A DNA stretch of 64,000 bases, from NCBI RefSeq assembly GCF_001540865.1, contig NC_033633.1, positions 7,905,691 through 7,969,690 on the forward strand, in the 5' to 3' direction. How positions within the stretch are numbered: position 1 is the stretch's first letter; each line of letters begins with the position of its first letter. Source of the DNA: Ananas comosus. Taxonomy: Eukaryota; Streptophyta; Magnoliopsida; Poales; Bromeliaceae. Positions 22,196 through 32,099 of this stretch are shown here, in pieces. Both the position numbers and the translations under genes were made by a program. The notes beneath the pieces were generated by a model. The model worked only from the letters and a program-made list of their open reading frames with translations. It was not told the origin of the DNA and did no database searches.

Positions 22196-24798
22196 TGTAG
22201 CATACTGTACCTTTGCAAGTTGCGAGGTTCGAGTGTTCGATATGTATCCCGAACTTTTCCACACTTGGTGGAGGGCCGTCGATGGTATACCGGCCTAAAA
22301 GTTCGATCTCGAGAGTTTTAGCAGAGTCCTTAGAGTTTTTACTCTCGGGGACCGGTCCCTGATAGGAGAGACCGGTCCCCCAGTGAACAGTGCTGCCCAG
22401 CCGGCGAGGCAACCGGTCTCTGGCAGTCGAGACCGGTCCCCGAGCGCGTCTGCGCGGGGAGAGACCGGTCCCGCGCAGGGAGAGACCGGTTCCCGAACGT
22501 TGGATTTTCGGGGGTAGGCTGAGAGACCGGTCCCAGGTCGGGGAGACCGGTCCCTCTGGGCGAAAACTGCCCAGACCGAGCTGATGTAAATTTGAGTTTT
22601 TGAGGGACCTAAGTGGATTTTGTTGCTTTTAATAGCCTATTTGGCCATATCACCCTCTTCTCTCCTCATTTCTTCCCTTCCCACCTATTCTAGAGAGAGA
22701 AGAAGAGAGGGAGAAGAAGAAGAAGAAGAAGAAGAGGAGAAGGAGCTTGCTTGGAGGCTTTGGAGCATCATCTTCTTCCCCATTTTCTCACCTTGGTGGC
22801 TTCGAGCTTGCGGTTGGAGCTTTGTGGAGGATCAAACTTCAACCCTACTTGGTTTTGAGCTTGGATTGAAGCTCCTCTTGAGGTTGGTAGCATGTAATCC
22901 CTACTTGATACATGTTTTTCTAGGTTTTGCTAGATGAAACCCTAGATTGGGATTCTAGGGTTAGATTTGGGGCTTTTTGATTTGAGGGCTTTGAAACCTT
23001 TCTGATGGGTTTGGAACCTTTATATAGGTTAGATTGGAAGACCCCTACCTTCCATTTGAAGATTAAGAGAGGGCTACCTTCCATTTGAAGATTAAGAGAG
23101 GGTTTTTCACTTGAGGTGAGTTTTTCGCAACCCTAGCTTGAGTTGGTTAATGATTGAACTTAGCGTCATTCGTTTTGACTAGATGACACTTGTTCTCATA
23201 CCTTTAGGGTACTAGGAGTGTGGTGGACGCCTTCGTCGTGACAAACGAAAGCTTTCGTTGACGACGGTGGGTTTGGCTTCTTTGAAATGGGAGGAAATTC
23301 CTCCGATGCGGTTAAATGCTTTCATTTACTATACATTCATGCATATTCATGTTTAGTAGCATTTATGAGAATCTCTGAATGCCTAGAATTCATGTGTTAT
23401 GCATCAAGAAAATTTACTCTATATAGTAGAGAGACAATGTGCCTTGTTAATATGCATGCGGCGAATATTCTATAAGATGGTAGGAAATCAAGTTCATGCT
23501 TCGATTTTGACTAGAATTATAAGTTCTTGAACTTAGTATCCATGTTGGGACAAAATGAGCCATAGTGTCATAAAGAGGCACTTGGACGAGAGAATTAGTA
23601 AACTACAACATAGAGGCTTGATAATAGGCCACGTTAACCTCAACTATATTCCATATTTAAGACATGATGAAATAGTGACTTGGCCACGATGACTCTTACT
23701 ATATTCCATGATAGAGACATGACGAGCTAGAGATAGGCCTATGAGATTGGTGACATATCCCATGTTATTAGACATGAGGACTTGGTACTTGTGACAGATC
23801 GTTTGACTACTTGCCATTGTGCTCATTCGCACATGCTTGTGAGGGTCGCTCCCTACAAGCCGGCACTCCGGAGATAGCCATCGCGATTCATATTCGCCGT
23901 GCGAGATTGGGCGCCGAAGTGGATTGCCGTGGGCCAGGCTCATTCCTAGGGTAGGGATGATGACTACCACGGGGCCATTAGGCTCGGCACCGGCCAGACA
24001 GCCTACGGGTGGGTCTCAGGGCCTTAGACAGCCTTCAGGTGGGTCTCTTCAGATTTGACTTCGAGCATTTACTATGACATATGGACAGATGATGACTTAG
24101 TGTACTGACTGGAGTCTGACTAGAACAGTAAACACTGGCACTTTACTATTTTGCATTATGGACATCATGATAGTTGGAGACTTTTACTACATACAGAGTT
24201 GCTTTCATACTTATGCCTTTCATGCTAAGTAGAAATATCATATTGTAGTAAGTTACATTCTACTTACCGTTCGCTTTCATACGTTTTTAGACACTGACCC
24301 TTTCTTTGTAGCTTGGGCCTTGTGGTGCATTCACTGAAGTCAGTAATTGCCCACTGGGAACTTCTTTTAATAGTTCTCACGCCCCTGTTTTATGGTCTAC
24401 TTTTCAGAGCCTTCTGCACCGGCGGAGGCACGGGATCGCGGCAAGGGAATCGCATAGCTAGCTAGCGAGGAGTATTTTTGCGCTAGGTGGTTACTCCTCC
24501 ATTTTATATGTTGAGAGAGTGAGAGGTTTTGTATCCATGTATAGAGACCACCTATGTATCTACTTTTAGCACTTGTTATGGGATTCCTATTGTACTTACT
24601 CTATATTTTTATTTAGTGGACTTTCAGCTTTATGTCCTTTTTCTTGTTATAGAACTAGTTGTACAATGCTCTGATATCACTAGATCCCTTGTATTATTGT
24701 TTTATCTATCGAAATTTTGTAGACGCCTTATATGTTTAGACGTATGGCGGGTCTGGACACGCGCCGAGTAGGCTTCCGCTGAGCCCCGGGGCGTGACA
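22196..24798 (+). mobile_element. Solo LTR, family B, in the copia leader
   Basis: It starts TGTAGCATACTGTACCTTTG and ends CCCGGGGCGTGACA, flanked by GATGA on both sides (22191-22195, 24799-24803). No primer site follows, so it is a solo LTR. U3 contains eight ACCGGT motifs at 22347-22553, then a GA-rich stretch around 22690-22745. A 29-bp tandem duplication lies at about 23046-23103. The rest, about 23100-24790, aligns with other LTRs in the window (for example the reverse of 30000-31150) and holds no gene. Confidence 0.92.
22347..22553 (+). promoter_or_regulatory. GACCGGTC palindrome array in U3 of the solo LTR
   Basis: Eight ACCGGT cores in about 205 bp, seven preceded by GAGA or GGG. The array begins just after ACTCTCGGG and ends before GGGCGAAAACTGC, the same borders as in the TACCGGTA-type LTRs at 46740-46930. 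Confidence 0.6.
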
Positions 24799-25104
24799 GA
24801 TGAACCGGCAGTACTTGAGATCAACCAGGCGACACCAGCAAACAGCACCAACGATATAAGAAGAAACTCCAAGAGGCTGAAAATTACTATAGCAGAACCA
24901 CTGTACCGCTGGTACTGTAGCGATCATACTGTAGCACCAATACTGTAGCGCTAGTACTGTAGTGCCGGCACTGTAGCAGTACTGGGGAGATAAAAATCCA
25001 AAGATAAGGGGAGATAGAACACCAAAAGAAAAAGACACCTATGGAAGAAAGTGAGACTTGTGGTGGATAATGGCTATGGATCGATATTCCCAAATAAGGG
25101 TTCC
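24799..25104 (-). other. Copia leader, part next to the primer site, with a short repeat array
   Basis: This is the distal part of the copia leader. At 24888-24985 it contains seven diverged copies of a motif read as GCTACAGTA in element direction, spaced about 14-15 bases apart. No ORF is credible. GATGA at 24799-24803 is the second copy of the solo LTR duplication. Confidence 0.6.
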
Positions 25105-25116
25105 TACTTGATACCA
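25105..25116 (-). promoter_or_regulatory. Copia primer binding site
   Basis: On the minus strand TGGTATCAAGTA lies four bases after the inner end of the 5' LTR. It matches initiator Met-tRNA over TGGTATCA; the last bases differ from the usual GAGC. Confidence 0.6.
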
Positions 25117-25120
25117 TGCA

Positions 25121-25316
25121 TGAAAGAAGGGCAAAACGCATATTCTCATGGATTCTATTGATGATGTTATCTAGTACAAGAGATGAGTCTAATATAGTAA
25201 CAATGCCTAATATAGTAACAATATAATTAGGTATCTCATATCGTATAATCCTACTCTAAACATGTCGTAATATATAGTATCCTTATATAGCATGAGATAC
25301 TAAATATGTCTTAACA
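25121..25316 (-). repeat. 5' LTR of the copia element, 196 bp
   Basis: On the minus strand it starts TGTTAAGACA at 25316 and ends CTTCTTTCA at 25121. A TATA box (GCTATATAAGG, 25291-25281) lies about 25 bp inside. An internal near-duplicate, ATTGTTACTATATTAG, lies around 25190-25235. The other LTR is outside the window, so the ends rest on TG...CA, the TATA box and the adjoining primer site. Confidence 0.65.
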
Positions 25317-25708
25317 AGAAACATAAAGAAAAAATATTTTTTTCTCTTGAAATAATCATCATGTATTGTGACGGCTAAAAACAAAGAAAAAAAAAAAGAA
25401 GAAGACGAAGTTGCACCGGCCATTTGAGAATAAGTTTCACTGGTTGAGATAAAATTGCACTATATAAAACAGAAATTGTATTATTTTTGAACTAAATTGC
25501 ACTGTTTAAAACTAAATTGTACTATTTAAGAGAAAGAAGAGAGAAGAAGAAGACGAAATTGTATTGTTTGATACAAAAGTTGTTGTACTAGAGAATTAAG
25601 TTACACTGTTTGAGACAAAATTGCACTATTTAGAATAAGCTTATCTCAAATAGTTCAGCTTAGTAGTCTTAGATAAAATTGCACCATCTTCCACCTCCTC
25701 ATCCATGC
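25317..25708. repeat. Left arm of an inverted-repeat element, with AAATTGCACTATTT-type sub-repeats
   Basis: This AT-rich stretch has several diverged copies of AAATTGCACTATTT. Its end (25653-25708) matches the reverse complement of 63945-64000. It continues at 63379 once the LTR 25709-63373 and one CATGC are removed. No protein is encoded. Confidence 0.65.
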
Positions 25709-26267
25709 TGTCACGCCCCGAGACCCGCCTATTTGTTCGGATTCAGGCCCGCCAATCGACCGAACGGACAGGGTTTCCCCTGTACCACGGACAGAGTTTT
25801 TCCTGTACGTCCAAGGCGTCACAATTCATACAATGCGCGAGGTTCCAACCAGGAACAGCATTCAAACAAAGATTGCATAAGGAAGGTATCAAAAATATAA
25901 ATACTATGCTATTACAAGCATTCAACTCACATACATTTACATATTACATTCTTAACTCTTTTTAGCTTCCAAATACAATCAGATTTAATGTAATTATTAC
26001 AACTTGGTTCTTTTCCTTTTTCACATCCCTAAGTAGCCGACTCAGGATACTCCTATCTCTGGTCTCAGTGGTAGAGCGCTATCTACAGAGCTATGCCCTT
26101 TTCTCGCGCCGCCACGCCGCTTGCATGTGAACCTGAAAACCTCCAAAACCACGTGAGGTGAGAACTACATAAATATAGTTCCCAGTGGGTACGGCCACCT
26201 AAGGGAAGAGCTCGACCCACCAGGTCCAAAGGAGGCACTGCAAACATGTTAGTTCAACAGATATCCA
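25709..26267 (-). repeat. Outer LTR, U5-side fragment
   Basis: It matches the reverse complement of 54000-54558, including the phrase GTTCCCAGTGGGTACGGCC. A 16-base stretch CTCAGTGGTAGAGCGC at about 26066 resembles a tRNA D-arm, but no tRNA is present. The LTR text stops at a TA-rich run where two MITE-like elements follow. Confidence 0.7.
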
Positions 26268-26597
26268 TATATATATATATATATATATATATAGATATAT
26301 ATATTATTAGGAAGAGAGGAGAGAGGAGAGAGCGAGAGAGAGAGAGAGACAGAGAGAGAGAGAGTTCGACTACTATACTATCGATAGTACCAAGCTTTGG
26401 TACTTTTGAGTTTCTACCGTTAGATCTACCCTTTGATCATTTCCATCTGCTAGATTATACTATTAAACAACCACCCACTCAATCTAGGGACCACTATCAT
26501 CCTAACCGTACATCCTTTCATCCAACGGCCAAAAACTCAATAGTCAAGAGTTTGGTACTATGATAGTATAGTAGCATAATTATTATATATATATATA
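26268..26597. mobile_element. MITE-like inverted-repeat element M1
   Basis: The arms CTACTATACTATCGATAGTACCAA (26370-26393 region, shortened here: CTACTATACTATCGATAG) and its inverse TTGGTACTATGATAGTATAG (26552-26571) flank about 160 bp without coding capacity. Outside the arms are (TA)n and (GA)n runs. The arms are themselves partly palindromic (CTATCGATAG). Family not recognised. Confidence 0.5.
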
Positions 26598-27055
26598 GAA
26601 GAGAGAGAGAGAGAGAGAGAGTTGAGTAGAATACTATCAATAGCAAACGGGCTCGTGCCACCCATTTGTTTTCGATGATGGAGTCTCCCAATCGATGATC
26701 GCACCATTGCATGATCTATACCACTTGAAGTGTTTAGAAATCAAATTTCATACATTTCCGATATTGTTCTCTTATTCATCAAGTGGACACAAAAATAAAC
26801 GGCTAAAAATGAATATTCTTTAAAAAGTGATGACAGGAGTCTTATAATCAAGTTCAAGAGTATAGATCTTGTTTTAAATAGTTTAAAGAGTTTTCTAGCA
26901 AAAATTCAACTGATTTGAATATCTTTATGACGTTAAACGAGAAAACACCTTATATCGACCATTAAAATTACAAATTTTGAAATCTTTTAATCATTTGGCA
27001 AATGATGTCGAAAAGATTTGAAATTTGATTTCTAAACACTTCAAATGATATAAAT
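26598..27055. mobile_element. MITE-like inverted-repeat element M2
   Basis: It starts with a (GA)n run and GAGTAGAATACTATCAATAG, a diverged form of the M1 end. An internal inverted repeat reads GAAGTGTTTAGAAATCAAAT (26728-26747) and is inverted at 27022-27046. No ORF. It is followed directly by the middle of the element 2 LTR, so a deletion accompanied or followed insertion. Confidence 0.45.
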
Positions 27056-28722
27056 CTTGTGACCTTTAGGATACTAAGAGAATTGTAGACAACTCCGTTC
27101 GGCGAAACGAAGGAGTTATAGCGAAGCATCGGTGGGTTTGACCTCGCCAAAAATGAGAAAATCTCATTTTTGATGATTTGAGTATCGCAAAATGGAAAAT
27201 CATGTATTTTCATATTGGATGCATTATTCATGAATTTTATAATGCTTAAAATGATTATGTTATATACAATGCATTTTCGGACCTCTATGTAGTAGAGAGC
27301 TTGCATTAGAGACTTATGCATGGGTTTAGCATTCTAATTGGGACTTGAAATCATGCTTCATATAGTAGACATGATAAATGTATTATGCCTTGGACACAAA
27401 CCTTGTTTGAAATTATGAGAATACATTAGGCCATAAAGAGGCTTGAGACTTGGAAATCTTGTAAATTAGTGAGCTAATGTCATAAAGCGACATTAAGCTT
27501 GGGTTATATGTGAACCTTGTAATAATGCCATAAAGAGGCATGGGAATTGGAACATGCTTAGATATAGCAATATTATAGTGTCATAAAGAGGCACTAGACT
27601 TAGTGAAGGTTGGAACTTCACCTTGTGACATAGAACTAGACCGATGGGTTACTAGTGATGGTTACCATGTTAGAGACATGATGATTGGGTACTTGAGACG
27701 ATGACTATGCTTGCTTGCCATTTGTGCTTATTTGCACATGCTTGTGAGGGTCATTCCCTACAAGTCGGCACTCCGGAGTTGGCCTATGCGACTTATGTTC
27801 GCTCGTGCGGTATCGAGAAACCTACGGGGTCGGGAGGGATAGACTCATTCCTAGAGTGGGAATGTTGGTGCTACCACCGGTACTTAGGTGGCACAAGATG
27901 GACTACACTTGTGTAGGTCCTTAAACAAAATTGAGCAATGATGATATTAAACTGGGATATGACAATCACTACTAGGTAGGCTTAGTAGTGGGATGACTTG
28001 GACATGCTTTTAGCATACTATTGGACATTTGGGTGGATAGAATATTGGATAGCATTACTTGTTGCATCTTAGCACACTTGCTTGTCATGTTGGCATAGAC
28101 TAGTCATGCTTTTGACATACATGTTCATAAGAAAATAAATGTACAACTTATTGTTATCATGTTACTCATGGCATAGTAATTTAGCATACAATGCATGCTT
28201 TCATATTAGCAGTTTATCTTGTTACTTATCATTTTTACCTGACTCTTTTGGGCCTAGTGGTGCATTTTGGCTAAGCTCAGTAATTGTCCACTGCGAACTA
28301 TAAATTATAGTTCTCACGCCCCCTGCTTCTTGTTTCCTTTTCAGAGCCTTCCACACTGGGCGAGGGTAGGGATCGCGGAAATGGCATCGCCTCGAGCTAG
28401 CCCTTTGGCGAGGGACGTATCGATATGTGGTCTACCTCTCATTGATTTTATTTTGGAGAGATTGAGAGTTGTACCATGTATAGAGACCACCTATTTTGTA
28501 TTTGAGACAGTTGATGTATTTACCTTATGTTTTACTATCAGTGGATCAGTTTTCTTTTTCTATACTTGTTGTTATTTTAGCTGCTAGTTGCTCTGATATC
28601 TACAGTAGTCTTACTTTTCCTTGCTTTCATATCTCTATTGTTGTAGACGCCTTATATGTGCAGGCATATGGTGGGTCTGGGCACGCACCGGTCGGCCCTA
28701 CGCCGGGTCCCGGGGCGTGACA
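27056..28722 (+). repeat. 5' LTR of element 2, truncated at its start
   Basis: It aligns with 48215-49748 from GACCTTTAGGATACTAAGAG to the end GGGGCGTGACA. The U3 part with the palindrome array is missing. It contains phrases such as CATAAAGAGGCA repeated at several places (27434, 27533, 27590) but no gene. Confidence 0.88.
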
Positions 28723-28730
28723 GATTAATT

Positions 28731-28743
28731 TGGTATCAGAGCC
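28731..28743 (+). promoter_or_regulatory. Primer binding site of element 2
   Basis: TGGTATCAGAGCC lies 8 bases after the LTR end GGGGCGTGACA. It matches the initiator Met-tRNA 3' end over TGGTATCAGAGC. Confidence 0.88.
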
Positions 28744-28998
28744 TAGGGTTGAGTTTTAGTGGACCTAGTAAACCTTAGGCCGATTAGACTATAGGAAATA
28801 GGCTCGTGAGAGACGAGGTCTATTTGACTATTGAGCGAAAGTATCATGATTGGGTTTTATGTTAACTCTAAAAAGTTAGAGTTTAATTGGAGTGTTTAGC
28901 TTCTAACTTCGCGGAGGGTTTCGTTGGCAGTCGACAACGTAGCATCGGGAGTTAGTAGTAGAGAACACTTCCTTACTTTCGCATGATTTGGGTACTTA
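28744..28998 (+). other. Leader of element 2
   Basis: Untranslated leader between primer site and gag. No feature beyond that is visible. Confidence 0.6.
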
Positions 28999-29283
28999 TT
29001 GTTGAGCGGGGTTACGAACAATGCAGCTAATCTTGAGGAGGTGGAAACCTCCGCTACCTCCGGATCTGACGAGGTCCGTGAGTTAAGAAGCCAGCTTGCG
29101 GCCCTCACTGACTTGGTCGCACAGCAGGCGGCGGCGGCACAGCAGCAGGCGGATGCGGCGCGCCGGCAGGAGGCCCCGGATGAAGCGTCTGGAGGATCTT
29201 TTGCTGCAGCAGGCGGCAACTAGGGAGGCTCAGGTCCCTGCACCACCCGTGCCGGTGGAGGCGGTTACGCCTAGGGTGTCGTC
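28999..29283 (+). pseudogene. Element 2 Gag, N-terminal part
   Basis: The frame from 28999 reads SGSDEVRELRSQLAALTDLV and a Gln/Ala-rich coiled-coil-like stretch, clearly related to the gag start of element 1 (SDEVRELRAQMTAL). No in-frame ATG is visible at the expected start. A frameshift near 29180 moves it to the frame reading LEDLLLQQAATREAQVP. Reading then passes through the element 3 insertion site: PRVSS continues at 41974 as PALDTS. Confidence 0.8.
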
Positions 29284-29585
29284 TGTAATATACCGAAAAT
29301 TCAGAAAATAAATGTCGAACTTTAGTCAAATTGACCAAAGTGCGAGGATGGTACACTCCGGAAAGTCCGAAGGTGTTAAAATGATCAAAAGTGCGTTATG
29401 GGAGGTTTTCGAAAGCTAGAGGATCAGAAATCTGCATTCTGCAGGTTTTGTGCTCTCGGGGACCGGGCCTTGAAGGAGAGACCGGTCCCCGTACGGGTGA
29501 AAGTTGAGAAAAAGGAAAATCGGCTAAGTCCCTGAGATCAAGCTCTCGGGAACTGGTCCCTGCTGGAGAGACCGGTCCCCCAGAG

Positions 29586-32099
29586 TGTCACGCCCCGGGA
29601 CCCAGCGGAAGCCCGCCCGGCGCGTGTCCAGACCCGCCATATGTCTACAACATATAAGGCGTCTAAAAACAACGATAATAAAAGCAGTAATAAGAGATAC
29701 CTAGGAGTATCAGAGCATAATAAATGTCTAAATGCTACAACAAGGGATAAGGATAAAACTGTAAATCCACTTAATGAAACATAGAGTAAGAACAACAGGA
29801 AATCCCAAATACAAGAGTTAAAAGTAGGTACATAGGTGGTCTCTATACATGGATACAAAATCTCTCACTCTCTCTCAACTACAAAAAGAAAGAGTAAACC
29901 ACCTAGGCAAAGTACCGCTCCTCGCTAGCTAGCTAAGCGATCCCCTTGCCGCGATCCCGTGCCTCCGCCGGTGCCGAAGGCTCTGAAAAGTAAACCACAA
30001 ACGGGGATTGGAGAACTATAAAAATATTCCCAGTGGGCACTTTATGACTTCAGTGGAATGCCCAGGCCCAATGCTACAGCAAGATTTGTCAGTGACTAAC
30101 AAATTATTAATTAGACGGTTAAGTACAATATAAGCTCATTATGCATATAGTCGTCCACTTAGCTAATAGCTGAGTATCGAAAGCAACTATGATGAAAGTT
30201 AATAGTCTGCAAGCAACTATCATAATGTTCGCGATGGAAATAGTAATGCGTGTTTACTATTCTAGTCAATGTCCAAAGTAGGTACATTAAGTCACCCTCA
30301 TCTGTCACATGTCATAATGGATATACAAAGTCAAATCTGAAGAGACCCACCCGAAAGGCACAAAGTTATGGCCTGAGCCACGATAGCACCAAATGTCAAT
30401 GGCGTGTGCCGAGACTAATGGCCGTGGTAGTATCATCCCACCATAGGAATGCTCTGTCCCACCGGCAATCCACTTGGTTGCCAATCCCGCACAGGCGACA
30501 TATGTATCGACGATGGCCATTCGGCCAGGCCGGCTTGTAGTGAGCAGGACGCTCACAAGCATGTGCGATGAGCACAATGGCAAGTAGTCAAACGATTTCT
30601 GTCGCCAAGTACAGTCCTCATGTCTAATAAATCGGTATACGTAAATGGTCCTCGTGGCAAGCTCACTATTTCATCATATCTCAATATGGAATATGTTGAT
30701 GTCAATGTGCCTATTATCAAGTTCTATTCGTTGCAGTTAAAATTCTTCAAGTCATCGTGCTCTTTTATGACACTTATGGCTATTTCTGCCCAACGATGGA
30801 TACTAAGTTCAAGATTTAGTTCTAGTCGAAATCGAGCATGAATCTTCGATTTCGTATCAATCTCATTACGAATCATTCGTACGCATGCATATTAACAACC
30901 ACTTGTCTCTCTCTCTCTACTACACATAGAGTAATAATTTTTTGCTGACAACATATGGTTCTAGCATCTCAAAAACTCTATCAAATCGTACTAAACATGA
31001 TATGCATCGGACCATTTAAGCATGAACAGCATTTAACATTAGGATTTCTCGCTTCGTTCAAAGAGACAACCCCGAGACAACGAAACTCCCTCGTGCGCCT
31101 CCAACGAGGGTGGTCACTCTAGTCTCTAGTACCTAAAAGGTATATAGAAACATGTGTATACGGGGCCAAACAAACAAAACCTAGTCAAACATTAAGCCTC
31201 AATCAATTCATAGATGACAGGAAAACTCACCTCTAGTGCAAAATTCCTCTAAAGCTCCAACAATGAATAGCTAGGCTCATCCATCCAAGCCCAAAGGACC
31301 GCCTTAGTCCACTCAATCTAGTCAAAAGCCTAGATTTCCAAAATGCCCACAATCATTACCCTAAAACCCAAATCTTAAGGGTTTCATTCATGAAATCCAA
31401 TAACAACTCGAATCTAGAGGGACGAGAACATTTGTTATCCTCTTAGAAGCTTTCCAACATATTCTCCTAAAATCTATTAATCCAAGATCTATCCTCACTA
31501 TAGCTTCCAAAATCCAAGCTTGAGGTATCATCCATTGTGGAAATGGCACCAAAGGGAAAAAGAGAAGAAACATCCATCAAAACCAAGCAAATGGAGATCA
31601 AAAATAAATGGGACAGTGTGAGCTTCATCACCTTCTCTCCTCTGGTTCCAGCACAAAAAAGCCTAGAGGGGCGTGGGTGCTGTTATAAGCCCACAATGCG
31701 AAAAACCCCTGTCAGTTCAAACTGCACGAAATCTGCTTTCTGTACCGGTACACGGGTTCTTGTACCGGTACAAGGCCGACGAAAATGCAAACCCGAAGCT
31801 CGGGTTGCTCGGTCTGCGGCTCTGTACCGGTACAAGCCCGATGGCTGTACCGGTACAACCATCAACCCTTGTACCGGTACAAGGCCAGTCTTGTTCCGGT
31901 ACAAGCCTTGCTGCAGGCTACCCGAGAGCTGACCAAAAATTCCAATTTTGGGATTTTGGTGCCAGGTCTCACTCCAACATCCTCGGGATGCGCGCCAGGG
32001 GTCGGAACACTATCAACGACCCTCCAAAAACTGTGGAAAGGCTCCACACACAGATCAAACACTCGAATCTTGCAATTTGCTAAGATCCAGTGTATTACA
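29586..32099 (-). mobile_element. Solo LTR, family G (TACCGGTA type), in the 5' LTR of element 3
   Basis: The + strand reading starts TGTCACGCCCCGGGACCC and ends CCAGTGTATTACA. CAGAG flanks it at 29581-29585 and 32100-32104, and the 3' LTR of element 3 shows the uninterrupted site near 39715. It is the same family as the element 2 LTRs and is the only complete copy here (2514 bp). U3 (31904-31741) has six TACCGGTA-type palindromes. It sits inside the GACCGGTC array of its host LTR. No gene is present in it. Confidence 0.92.
31741..31904 (-). promoter_or_regulatory. TACCGGTA palindrome array in U3 (family G)
   Basis: Six copies of TGTACCGGTACA-type palindromes (one with TTCCGGTA) in 164 bp. 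The same position in family B LTRs holds GACCGGTC palindromes. Confidence 0.6.

Larger units (their letters stand above)
18110..25316 (-). mobile_element. Ty1/copia retrotransposon, degraded, minus strand
   Basis: Order in element direction (right to left): 196-bp 5' LTR (25316-25121), primer site, leader, gag, protease, integrase, reverse transcriptase, RNase H. Integrase before reverse transcriptase is diagnostic for Ty1/copia. The leader is interrupted by a solo LTR (22196-24798). The RNase H is cut at 18110 by the family C LTR, so the 3' end and 3' LTR lie outside the window. Stops and at least one frameshift make it a pseudo-element. The short LTR suggests an Ale/Retrofit-like lineage, but I do not assign it firmly. 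Confidence 0.9.

Noticed and set aside
26060..26085. tRNA-like stretch CTCAGTGGTAGAGCGC
   Set aside because: Only the D-arm/A-box resemblance is present. No acceptor stem, anticodon arm or T-arm follows, and the same text recurs inverted in the LTR at about 54165.
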